DNA from: a bacterium | GTDB taxonomy: Bacteria; Patescibacteriota; Minisyncoccia; Moranbacterales; UBA2206 | Direction of reading: 5' to 3' | NCBI GenBank assembly: GCA_021779205.1 | Contig: JAJYBE010000003.1 | Coordinates: forward strand, 1-28,677 | DNA length: 28,677 bases | In this document: piece after piece, positions 21,028 to 28,298 of the stretch | Position numbering within the stretch: the stretch's first letter is position 1 | How the letters are laid out: each line of letters starts with the position of its first letter | Notes under the pieces: model-generated | Databases searched by the model: none | Told to the model about the DNA's origin: nothing | What the model saw: only the letters and a program-made list of their open reading frames with translations | Position numbers and translations under genes: made by a program

Positions 21028-21747
21028 TTAATTATTATTATTAATTTCATAAATAATATCCTTTTTCTCCACCACAATCCTCCAAGCATTTTTCTCGGCA
21101 ATTTTGCGTAAGTTCAAATCAGGATTAAACGCGATTGGAGAATCAACCAATTCCAAAAATGATGCATCTGACTGAGTATCGCCCATTCCGAAAGAATCAA
21201 TAAGAGAAATATCATTTTCAGCCACAAATTGCTTTACTACCGAGCCCTTGTCATGCGTTGGTTCAAAAATAGTTTTTCCCGTATATAGCTTATTTTTATC
21301 AATTTCATAGACGCTGCCATAGTAAGCATCAAACTGAAAAATTTCGGCATACTCTTTCACGATCTCGATTGGCGAACCGGAAATTATGAGCATGATATGA
21401 TCATGACGCATTTCTTCAATAATTTTTTTAGCAAAAATATAGGTTCTTTTAGCATTAAATTCCGCCACAACCTTAGCAGCTCGCATGATTTCCTCTTGAC
21501 TTTTGCCTTGGATATTTTTTTCATATAATTCTACCAGCTTTATACGATATGCTTCATAAGTACCTTCGTTGTCCAACCAATGGCCATAGAGTCCGATCAG
21601 TTCGTCACGCACAGTCTTGGGAAATATCTTCATCCAAGACAGCTCGTTGAGAAGTTCAAATGCCAAGTTTTTGCGAAAAATCGTACCATCGATATCGAAA
21701 ACGGCCAGCTTTTGCTTATGAACCTTTTTACAAATTTCTTTAATCAT
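21028..21747 (-). CDS. HAD-family phosphatase, SerB-like (HAD-IB)
   Basis: 239 aa. Motif I is DIDGT (D18 nucleophile, D20 acid/base), motif II is IISGSP, and motif IV is GMGDTQSDASF; the alpha-helical cap between motifs I and II fits subclass IB, which includes phosphoserine phosphatase and related small-molecule phosphatases. The substrate cannot be told from sequence. It overlaps nothing: 5 bases separate it from the exonuclease gene upstream and 11 from the small membrane protein downstream, so the three form an operon. Confidence 0.85.
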   Translation of the reverse strand: MIKEICKKVHKQKLAVFDIDGTIFRKNLAFELLNELSWMKIFPKTVRDELIGLYGHWLDNEGTYEAYRIKLVELYEKNIQGKSQEEIMRAAKVVAEFNAKRTYIFAKKIIEEMRHDHIMLIISGSPIEIVKEYAEIFQFDAYYGSVYEIDKNKLYTGKTIFEPTHDKGSVVKQFVAENDISLIDSFGMGDTQSDASFLELVDSPIAFNPDLNLRKIAEKNAWRIVVEKKDIIYEINNNN

Positions 21748-21752
21748 AAAAA

Positions 21753-22421
21753 TTAAAATTTTAAATATTTATCCCAATGGGCATACAGCTCCCCTGTTGT
21801 CGCCAAATCTCTTGCGCAATATCTGGCAATTTCCAAATATTTCCCTGATTGATAGAGCTCGCCGACCATGCTCCCATCAACTCCCTCATTCTTAGAACTA
21901 ACAATCCCAAAATATTTAGCATAGAAATCCAGCGTATAGCGTCGCGTCGCGCCATAAAAAGTCAACTGCTCCAGAAGATCGCAATGCGCTCGATGATCAT
22001 AGCGATATCCAAACAGATTCTTAACCGGATGAATGCCATGCTTAGCACTACGAAGTGCTAGAAATGGCCCGTCAAAACTGCGTCCGTTAAACGTGATCAC
22101 TTGATCGTAGTTTTTCACAAGTTCCCAAAATTTTTCTAGAATCTCTTTTTCTGATCCGCTCTCATATTGGAGGCCATTTTCTTCAAAGGCAATCTTTTCC
22201 TCCTCTTTATTTTGAAATAACACGATTCCTTTTTTTGATTCAGGATTAAGCATGCCGATTGTCACAACCTCTCCTGTGAGCGGGCTAAGCGAGAGTTTCT
22301 TTTTCACCTCTTCGCGTTCTTCATCGGTTTCACTGTATTTAAGTAAATATTCCCGAGTTTTGGGCTCAAATGAATCAAAATCAAAACCGATCGTTTCAAT
22401 ATCAATAACAACTTTAGCCAT
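21753..22421 (-). CDS. Predicted 3'-5' exonuclease, PolB-like
   Basis: DEDD-type exonuclease resembling the proofreading domain of family B polymerases without a polymerase part. It is 222 aa from the ATG at 22421 (MAKVVIDIET); an ATG 6 codons earlier is possible. ExoI is VVIDIETIG (D7, E9), ExoII is ITFNGRSFDGPFLALRS, and ExoIII is YCARDLATTGEL with the last Asp. The middle holds a helical insert (about 25-60) rich in charged residues. Its role in DNA or RNA processing is unknown. First gene of a three-gene leftward run. Confidence 0.82.
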   Translation of the reverse strand: MAKVVIDIETIGFDFDSFEPKTREYLLKYSETDEEREEVKKKLSLSPLTGEVVTIGMLNPESKKGIVLFQNKEEEKIAFEENGLQYESGSEKEILEKFWELVKNYDQVITFNGRSFDGPFLALRSAKHGIHPVKNLFGYRYDHRAHCDLLEQLTFYGATRRYTLDFYAKYFGIVSSKNEGVDGSMVGELYQSGKYLEIARYCARDLATTGELYAHWDKYLKF

Positions 22422-22538
22422 AGAGGATGTCTGAATCATGATTAAACTGATTATCCGATAGGCTATGATGTTTTAACCCCCTCTTTTCAATCATAGCATT
22501 CGTTCAATCAGGCAAAACCATAGCTTGAAATTACCTTT

Positions 22539-23420
22539 CTATTCTAGCACAATCATTGCTTTTCGTCCTGTTTCAATCTTTTTTGCATCTCCGGGAAAGT
22601 CATGGATAGCGTTATACAAAACCTGAATATTATAGCGGTAGCTCGCTCCTTTTCGTGTCCCGGGATCATTAGTAACGATCGTATCGCCATCATAGCCAAT
22701 CAGCACCAAGTTATGATAGAGTGGGCCAGGCGCAGTGAAATTGGGATTATCCAAAAGCCGGCCGGCTGCCGGAACGATAATCGGTTTTCCCAATGAGAGA
22801 TATTTTTTTAAATCCTCCGCCGTGAAATCATAAATAACTTGCAAATTCTTCATATCATAGTAATCTGCTCCCAATTTTGCCGTTTGAGCCGCGGTGCTAT
22901 CTTTATAGCCATTAGTGTTTTTTATTTCATAAGCAATAAGCGCTTGGATTTCTTTTTCTGCCGCAATCGGTGTCAAACTTTTGTGGCGCAAATAATATTT
23001 AACCATCAAAAGAGATGCCTCTTCGCAAGCCTCTTCATGATAGGCATCCCATTTGCCTAGCGGGGCTTGAGAAGTAAACGGCACATCTATGAGAATTTTA
23101 GTTGGCAACCCTCTCTCCTCGCCCGCCGATTTGTCTGCCTGCGCCAGAGCTCTAACGGGTAAATCTGCCGCTGGTTCAGCAGAAACAGAAGCTTCAACAG
23201 AGGATTGCTCTTCACTTGGCGCTTCCTTCGCAATAGTCTTATTATTTTTTGCTTTTTCGGGAAGCATTTTTGCACCATCTTGAAAAATATTTTCCACATG
23301 CCAAAAACATACCTGCCCAAATGAACACATTTTTATGAATATCAAAACCAATGACGCTAAAACAATTAACGCCATGATATATCCATTTTTTTTTAGGATT
23401 AGATTATCTTTAAAAATCAT
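22539..23420 (-). CDS. Membrane-anchored C39-like peptidase
   Basis: 293 aa from the ATG at 23420. An N-terminal membrane helix (about 16-32) puts the rest outside. A Glu/Ala/Ser-rich linker (about 50-105) leads to a papain-fold domain of the C39_2 type: ILIDVPFTSQAPLGKW, then the catalytic Cys in EEACEEAS (C132), the His in PLYHNLVLIGYDGD (H236) and the Asp in TNDPG (D252). C39 relatives cut leader peptides or cell-wall peptides. No ABC transporter partner is fused or adjacent, so a wall or surface-protein role seems more likely. It follows the acidic protein gene by 8 bases. Confidence 0.8.
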   Translation of the reverse strand: MIFKDNLILKKNGYIMALIVLASLVLIFIKMCSFGQVCFWHVENIFQDGAKMLPEKAKNNKTIAKEAPSEEQSSVEASVSAEPAADLPVRALAQADKSAGEERGLPTKILIDVPFTSQAPLGKWDAYHEEACEEASLLMVKYYLRHKSLTPIAAEKEIQALIAYEIKNTNGYKDSTAAQTAKLGADYYDMKNLQVIYDFTAEDLKKYLSLGKPIIVPAAGRLLDNPNFTAPGPLYHNLVLIGYDGDTIVTNDPGTRKGASYRYNIQVLYNAIHDFPGDAKKIETGRKAMIVLE

Positions 23421-23428
23421 GAAAAAAT

Positions 23429-23848
23429 TCAAAAAATATCGGCGTGTTTTTTTTGCGATACTGTTTTCTCATCCTCGTCCGAAACCATTTCCTCAGCAAA
23501 TAATGCCATCGCCTTATTCACAGCTTCTTCTAATGATATTCCGCTTTTATAAAATCTTTTTGCGACCGGAAGTATTTCTTGAATTGCTTTTTCATTATAG
23601 AATATTGGCAAATGACCCTTTATTTCATCGGGTCTGCTAAGATTTTCTAACGCTTGAAGCCTTTCCGATTCTTTTGTAATAACTTTTCTTGCTTCGGTTT
23701 CAAAATCTGCTAAATCAATATCATCAAATATCCCTTCATTCTTAGTCTCTATTTTCTTTTCTCCTGTGCCAACTATCCTCCTAGCGACAATAGCATCCGG
23801 CACTTTTTGCAAATTTTGTTTTTCATAACCCCCTTGTAGCTCTGGCAT
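23429..23848 (-). CDS. Acidic hypothetical protein
   Basis: 139 aa, no signal peptide or membrane segment. It is rich in Glu, Asp and Lys, begins MPELQGGYEKQNLQK and has a likely helical C-terminal half (EAVNKAMALFAEEMVSDEDE). No family was recognised. It lies 30 bases after the L,D-transpeptidase and 8 bases before the C39-like peptidase. A TATAAT (23865-23870 on the minus strand) about 18 bases before its ATG may start a separate transcript. Confidence 0.65.
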   Translation of the reverse strand: MPELQGGYEKQNLQKVPDAIVARRIVGTGEKKIETKNEGIFDDIDLADFETEARKVITKESERLQALENLSRPDEIKGHLPIFYNEKAIQEILPVAKRFYKSGISLEEAVNKAMALFAEEMVSDEDEKTVSQKKHADIF

Positions 23849-23864
23849 ATATTTTTCTTAAATA

Positions 23865-23870
23865 ATTATA
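23865..23870 (-). promoter_or_regulatory. Candidate internal -10 for the acidic protein/C39 pair
   Basis: Perfect TATAAT on the minus strand in the gap after the L,D-transpeptidase; no convincing -35. It would give a leader of about 10 nt. Confidence 0.35.
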
Positions 23871-23878
23871 CTTTCATT

Positions 23879-25177
23879 CTAGTACACAATCACCGGTGTG
23901 CCAATATCAGCCCAATCGTAGACCGTCTTGGCTGAACCAACTCCCAAGCGAATGCAACCATGGGAAACTGGCGTGCCAAGATGATTAGCACCTTCCTTGT
24001 AACCTCCCGGCCATTCAGGAAGCTCATGAATGCCTACCTTGCCATCAGTCAGGATTGCCATCCAATTAGGCATAAATAGACCGTATTCCCTGGAATAAGC
24101 GCGTGGTGCTTTATTATAAATCTGGTGCGTACCAACTGGCGTTTCCATTCCTCTTTTGCCAGATGAAACCATATAGGCATTTAGAAGCGTACCATTCTCA
24201 AATGTCGTCATTATTTGCGTCGCTAAATTAACATCGATATATTTTCCTTCTTTTATTTTCGCCTTCGTATATTTCCTCGCCTGTTCCAGTCGCAAAGTAA
24301 AATCTTTTTCCCACACTACCGGAGTAGTTTTTACCGTTTCAAAGGACCCGTCATAAATCGGTTGATAATTTTCATCTTTATCATCCGCCACTTTGGAAAA
24401 AATTTTTAATCCATATTGAACGCCGTCTCCTACTGAATTTTTTGGCAATATCTTGAATTGAGTTTTTTCCGGATTGTTTTGATAGATCACATCTCCCTTG
24501 GGACTCAGAACGAAATCGATAAAATAATCCCTGGTTGATTTATCAAAATCAACCACTATCGGATCCTCTGCTCCAATAATTACATCTTTCGCTTCATTGG
24601 CCGGTGAAACAGTTTTTATTTGAGGTGGATTTGCCACCGAAAAAATTAATTTTTTTTCAAAAATTCTGGTAAACATGGCTGTTCTGCCAACAGGCATCAG
24701 GATTGAATAACTTTCGCCTGGTTTCCAAAATTTTTCCGGCACGATAGTCAATTTTCTTCTTGTTTCGTCAAAAGCTAATTTGATTTTTTCTTCCGGCATG
24801 ATTTTGATTTTTGTCGCATAGTCTTGATTCCACACTGGGACAGAAAAATCAACTTCAAGCGCTTCCTTAACTTCAATCTGTTTTGGATTTTTTAGACTTA
24901 TTGTTTCCGCATAAGCTTTTTGATAAAACTGCCAACCATAAAAAATGAACAGCCCAAAAATAATCAATATCAAACAAATCAAGAAAGTTTTAGTGAAAAT
25001 CAGAAATAGATTTGATTTTTTATGCATATTTAATACACGCTCCCCTCTTTTTACCTTCCAGAAGAAGCCCGCCTGCCAATAAGCAGCATGATTGATGATC
25101 AAATAAGGATAATGTTCAGCAAAAACCGGACTAGCATGGATTGTCTTAATAACCTTTGCTTCACCTGCCATTGACAC
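23879..25177 (-). CDS. L,D-transpeptidase (YkuD domain), membrane-anchored
   Basis: Cross-links peptidoglycan peptides or attaches proteins to them outside the cell. The YkuD domain is at the C-terminus: GIHELPEWPGG, then HLGTPVSHGCIRLGV with the catalytic Cys at about residue 408, of 432. A single membrane helix (about 59-80) and beta-rich Ig-like regions precede it. The start is uncertain. A GTG at 25177 has AGAGAGG at a 7-base spacing and adds a 50-residue cytoplasmic segment (GFFWKVKRGERVLN is its end); the ATG at 25027 starts just before the membrane helix and has no Shine-Dalgarno sequence. The longer form is listed. It lies 37 bases after the glycosidase gene. Confidence 0.88.
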   Translation of the reverse strand: MSMAGEAKVIKTIHASPVFAEHYPYLIINHAAYWQAGFFWKVKRGERVLNMHKKSNLFLIFTKTFLICLILIIFGLFIFYGWQFYQKAYAETISLKNPKQIEVKEALEVDFSVPVWNQDYATKIKIMPEEKIKLAFDETRRKLTIVPEKFWKPGESYSILMPVGRTAMFTRIFEKKLIFSVANPPQIKTVSPANEAKDVIIGAEDPIVVDFDKSTRDYFIDFVLSPKGDVIYQNNPEKTQFKILPKNSVGDGVQYGLKIFSKVADDKDENYQPIYDGSFETVKTTPVVWEKDFTLRLEQARKYTKAKIKEGKYIDVNLATQIMTTFENGTLLNAYMVSSGKRGMETPVGTHQIYNKAPRAYSREYGLFMPNWMAILTDGKVGIHELPEWPGGYKEGANHLGTPVSHGCIRLGVGSAKTVYDWADIGTPVIVY

Positions 25178-25214
25178 ATAGCATCCTCTCTTGAAGGGGA
25201 AAAGAAATTAAATT

Positions 25215-26261
25215 CTATTGATTATGAAACATTGCTTTGGCTGCATCCCACAGCTCAGGATGATTTTCGTGAACTTTGAGCCAATACCACCACTCTGCGC
25301 CCCAAAGATATATCTCAGGAAAACCGACTTGTCTGGCGAAAGAAACATTCGCTTCTAATTTCCCGACATTCATTGACTCGAATTGTTTGTCTAAGGGCTG
25401 ACTAGTTGTCCAACCATTGATCCACGGCTCAGCTTGAAGTTCAATCACAATCGCGTTATCATTTTTCACAAAAAACTGATTCATCCAATATTTAAATTGA
25501 AAGAAGCGTGGACCGATTGGATAGGTATAAAATCCATATTTGGCACTGTAGATCGTGCGATACATGGTCGTACCAAAAATATCAGCCCGCGAAATTGCAT
25601 TATGCCAAAGACTTAATTCACCGGAATCGGTTATGATAATCTTATGACTCGAATCAGTTTTTCTCGCCATAGCAATTTCCCCGTCAAGTAAATCGGTATC
25701 CAGGTCGGGACAAACACCAAATTTCAAAAAAGGTTCATTCTCAATCTGCCAATATTTTAGCGCAGAAGAATTTTTGTAGCGATCCACAACAATGCGCACA
25801 AATTCCACCAATGCCACTTTTCTTTTTGCATCATCATTTTTGAGATATTCCGGCACAAAACACTCCGGCCAGCGCGGCACTTTTTGCCCAACCGCCAAAA
25901 TTATTTCCGCATTTCTTTTCTCAGCTTCTTGCATTTGCCAATCAAGATCGGTGAAATCGTATTGCCCGTCTTTTGGCTCTACAAGATCCCAATAGACCGG
26001 GATGCGAATTTTTTTCGCACCCAATTCATCAAGTGTTGCAAGATAGGCCGCTCGTGAATCTAAGCCAATATCTGACGCATAGCGCATTGAAAAAGTAACG
26101 CCCAGCTTGGCATCTTTATTTTCTTCCACCACAGGAAGATTGAAAATGATCAGAAGAACGCAGGCCAGCGCAAAAACAACAAGAATTATTTTGAAAATAA
26201 TCTTGAACACTTTTTTTCCGCTCGAAGCGGATCCGCCCTGGGCGGAAATTTTTGTTTGCAT
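25215..26261 (-). CDS. Membrane-anchored clan GH-A glycoside hydrolase-like protein
   Basis: 348 aa. An N-terminal membrane helix (about 22-42) anchors a TIM-barrel domain outside. The acid/base motif is YWQIENEP (E176 in NEP) and the likely nucleophile is in IVIELQAEPW (E274 or E278); both sit at the ends of predicted barrel strands, as in families GH5, GH39 and GH42. Other barrel marks are KKIRIPVYWDLVEP and IYLWGAEWWYW. The substrate is unknown; with peptidoglycan enzymes around it, a surface glycan is plausible. A 7-bp hairpin (26232-26246) lies about 15 bases into the coding sequence. It follows the EamA gene by 21 bases. Confidence 0.78.
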   Translation of the reverse strand: MQTKISAQGGSASSGKKVFKIIFKIILVVFALACVLLIIFNLPVVEENKDAKLGVTFSMRYASDIGLDSRAAYLATLDELGAKKIRIPVYWDLVEPKDGQYDFTDLDWQMQEAEKRNAEIILAVGQKVPRWPECFVPEYLKNDDAKRKVALVEFVRIVVDRYKNSSALKYWQIENEPFLKFGVCPDLDTDLLDGEIAMARKTDSSHKIIITDSGELSLWHNAISRADIFGTTMYRTIYSAKYGFYTYPIGPRFFQFKYWMNQFFVKNDNAIVIELQAEPWINGWTTSQPLDKQFESMNVGKLEANVSFARQVGFPEIYLWGAEWWYWLKVHENHPELWDAAKAMFHNQ

Positions 26262-26282
26262 TTTTATTTTGTTAATAAATTT

Positions 26283-27221
26283 TTATCTCTTCGCATGAGA
26301 AACAAGAAAAATACCAATCGCAATAATAATGATGGCGGAAATTTTTTGCAAAATTGTTTTAAGGTCCTTTTTCTCATGCATTATTCTTGGCATCCATGCG
26401 GAAAAAAGAATACTTATAATGAAAATAAAAACATATTCAATAGAAACCAGCGCGCTAACAATAGTCACGCTGGACGCTGCCAGCGATATAGCATTTTCCT
26501 TGAGAAATGATCCGCATCCTCCCATAATTTTTGCGAGAATAAAAAATGCTCCGGTTTGCTTCCCCTCTTTTTGCGGTTTTTTAAATTTCAAAAGAGACCC
26601 AAGGATTGATTTGCGCCAAGCGGGAATCATAAAAAAACTCAATGTCCCTAAAAATGCTCCGATTCGCGTCCAGCTAAATACATTCAAAAAATTATCGTGA
26701 ATATAGAGCGATTTAATCATTGTAGCTGAAAGCGCCAAAAAAAATCCAGCAAGAAGTGAAGCGCGAAAACCTTGAAAGAATTTGCGCTCGCTCTCCTTGT
26801 CCAGATCGAAAGAAATTAAAAGCCCGCCAAAAATCAAAGCGATAATTCCCATAATTCCGCGCATTCCCAAATGTTCCCTCAAAAAGAGCATTGCGAGAAA
26901 AAAGGCGACAATGGGAATAACTGCTCCGACTACCGGCAGTACGCGGCTAGCTTCACCCTTTCGCACAGCAAAAAATAGGGCCAGCATGCCATAGATAAAA
27001 ATCATTCCGGAAATAAAACTGAAAATAATTTTAGCAAAAGCAATCAGATGGAAACCGCCAAAAATCAGTCCAACGATAACGGCAAACAGTCCCAGCGTTC
27101 CTGAGTAAAAAGCATAGGTAGCTGGATGAGAAACACTCTTGGAAGAAAGCAAAAATTTATCCAGAACAATTTCCAGTGCCAAAAGAAGATATGCAATTAC
27201 CGTAATTAGTAGCCAATTCAT
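26283..27221 (-). CDS. EamA/DMT-family transporter
   Basis: 312-aa inner-membrane protein with about ten helices in two repeats of five, the layout of drug/metabolite transporters. The first repeat holds the conserved-looking RKGEASRVLPVVGAVIPIV and FLREHLG segment, the second a similar SLAASSVTIVSALVSIEYVF. The cargo cannot be read from the sequence; sugar-nucleotide, amino acid and metabolite exporters all occur here. The ATG at 27221 is chosen (MNWLLITV); a longer frame runs into the promoter. A TATAAT at 27228-27233 puts transcription start on this ATG. Confidence 0.82.
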   Translation of the reverse strand: MNWLLITVIAYLLLALEIVLDKFLLSSKSVSHPATYAFYSGTLGLFAVIVGLIFGGFHLIAFAKIIFSFISGMIFIYGMLALFFAVRKGEASRVLPVVGAVIPIVAFFLAMLFLREHLGMRGIMGIIALIFGGLLISFDLDKESERKFFQGFRASLLAGFFLALSATMIKSLYIHDNFLNVFSWTRIGAFLGTLSFFMIPAWRKSILGSLLKFKKPQKEGKQTGAFFILAKIMGGCGSFLKENAISLAASSVTIVSALVSIEYVFIFIISILFSAWMPRIMHEKKDLKTILQKISAIIIIAIGIFLVSHAKR

Positions 27222-27227
27222 GTTTTT

Positions 27228-27233
27228 ATTATA
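27228..27233 (-). promoter_or_regulatory. -10 of the EamA-glycosidase-transpeptidase run, leaderless
   Basis: Perfect TATAAT on the minus strand, preceded by TG; the -35 position is poor. Transcription would start at about 27221, the first base of the ATG. Confidence 0.5.
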
Positions 27234-27253
27234 CAGGAAAAAACAAGATGACG

Positions 27254-27312
27254 GTAGAGACACAATTTAGCGTACCCCTATTGATAAAAAAGAGGCAACT
27301 CCTTGTCTCTGC
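27254..27312. repeat. Degenerate GTAGAGACA inverted repeat
   Basis: GTAGAGACA (27254-27262) and TTGTCTCTGC (27303-27312) are inverted around 40 bases. The word TAGAGAC also appears at 3372 and, inverted, at 12574-12580, each in a gap between genes. Confidence 0.4.
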
Positions 27313-27327
27313 AAAAGCTGTGCGATT

Positions 27328-27371
27328 AAAAAAACGCTGGTAACCTGCTTGCCGACAGAACAGGTTAGCAG
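27328..27371 (-). terminator. Terminator of the lysozyme-like gene
   Basis: Read leftward: stem CTGCTAACCTG (27361-27371) / CAGGTTACCAG (27337-27347), 11 pairs with one mismatch, loop 13, followed by CG and seven T (27328-27334). It begins directly after the TGA stop. Confidence 0.82.
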
Positions 27372-28205
27372 TCAGGAATTCGCCTTGCCATAATACAACG
27401 CCACATCCGAGATCCATTTGCGTACACCTTCAGGATCATGCCCGGCACAACTTGTGCCACATTTCCAAACTACCATTTTTTCCGGCGTGTCAATTCTTCT
27501 ATCCAAAAGCTCGCGAATTCTTGCTCCAACAACAGCAATAGCTTGTTCCGCTGAATCAAAGCAACTATAGCCTGAATCTGTTGGGTTATAGTCACCACGA
27601 TAACCCCAGTAATTAAAGCAATCATTGCCTCCTTTTTTTGGTGAATACTCACCCCAATCACTTTCTTTTTTGGCAATCGCGATCAAATAGGCCGCTGTTT
27701 CGCTATCACATTTAGCAATAAATGGCAGCATTTTCTCTAGCGGGCTACCGGAAATAAGACTTTGGTATTTTTGCTCCTGATTGCTTCCTAATCCGTCTTT
27801 TTTTTTCTCCCCAGTTATTTTTTTCAACTCTTTATCCCGATCATTTGCCCCTTCTTGATCTGTTCGCTTCGCCAATTTAAGCTGCTCCACACTTATACGC
27901 ACCCTTTCCATCGGATCAAATAGCAGAGATGGTTCATGAACCACCTCCGCATCATTATTGACAGATGCAGTTTCAAGATCAGCTTCAGCTGAGATAAAAA
28001 ATAGCCCGTTTCTAATAAAATAGACTGAAAAAAATAGCCCCGCAACAACTACGAGCAATATTTTTGATCTTTTATTCAATTTTCCGATCCCTGCCTTACC
28101 CGTGGCTTCTTCTTTCGGGCCTCCCTCTTGGCGGTTATTCCGCTTTTGACAGTAGTGCGAGAAAAACGACTGTTTTTCCCGCAAACTCGGTATTTCCTCG
28201 TCCAT
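27372..28205 (-). CDS. Membrane-anchored lysozyme-like wall protein, Cys-rich domain
   Basis: 277 aa. A cytoplasmic basic N-terminus (1-47) is followed by one membrane helix (about 48-72), a long charged linker (to about 150), then a compact domain: AYLIAIAKKESDWG with E181 as a possible catalytic acid, NDCFNYWGYRG, YSCFDSAEQAIAVVGARI, and a closing MVVWKCGTSCAGHDPEG and VRKWISDVALYYG. Cysteines C196, C215, C249 and C253 may form disulfides. The KES start and the NYWG pattern recall glucosaminidase/lysozyme folds used in wall turnover. Its own promoter and terminator make it a single-gene unit. Confidence 0.7.
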   Translation of the reverse strand: MDEEIPSLREKQSFFSHYCQKRNNRQEGGPKEEATGKAGIGKLNKRSKILLVVVAGLFFSVYFIRNGLFFISAEADLETASVNNDAEVVHEPSLLFDPMERVRISVEQLKLAKRTDQEGANDRDKELKKITGEKKKDGLGSNQEQKYQSLISGSPLEKMLPFIAKCDSETAAYLIAIAKKESDWGEYSPKKGGNDCFNYWGYRGDYNPTDSGYSCFDSAEQAIAVVGARIRELLDRRIDTPEKMVVWKCGTSCAGHDPEGVRKWISDVALYYGKANS

Positions 28206-28265
28206 AAGCGCTAGATTCCCCTTTTTCCCCTATTCTACATTTTAGCTGTTATGAGCAACCTGGCT

Positions 28266-28294
28266 ATTTTAGCAAATATTCAATTTTTGGTCAA
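28266..28294 (-). promoter_or_regulatory. Promoter of the lysozyme-like gene
   Basis: Minus-strand -35 TTGACC (28289-28294), 17-base spacer, -10 TAAAAT (28266-28271) preceded by extended TGC. The leader is about 54 nt. Confidence 0.75.
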
Positions 28295-28298
28295 TCAG

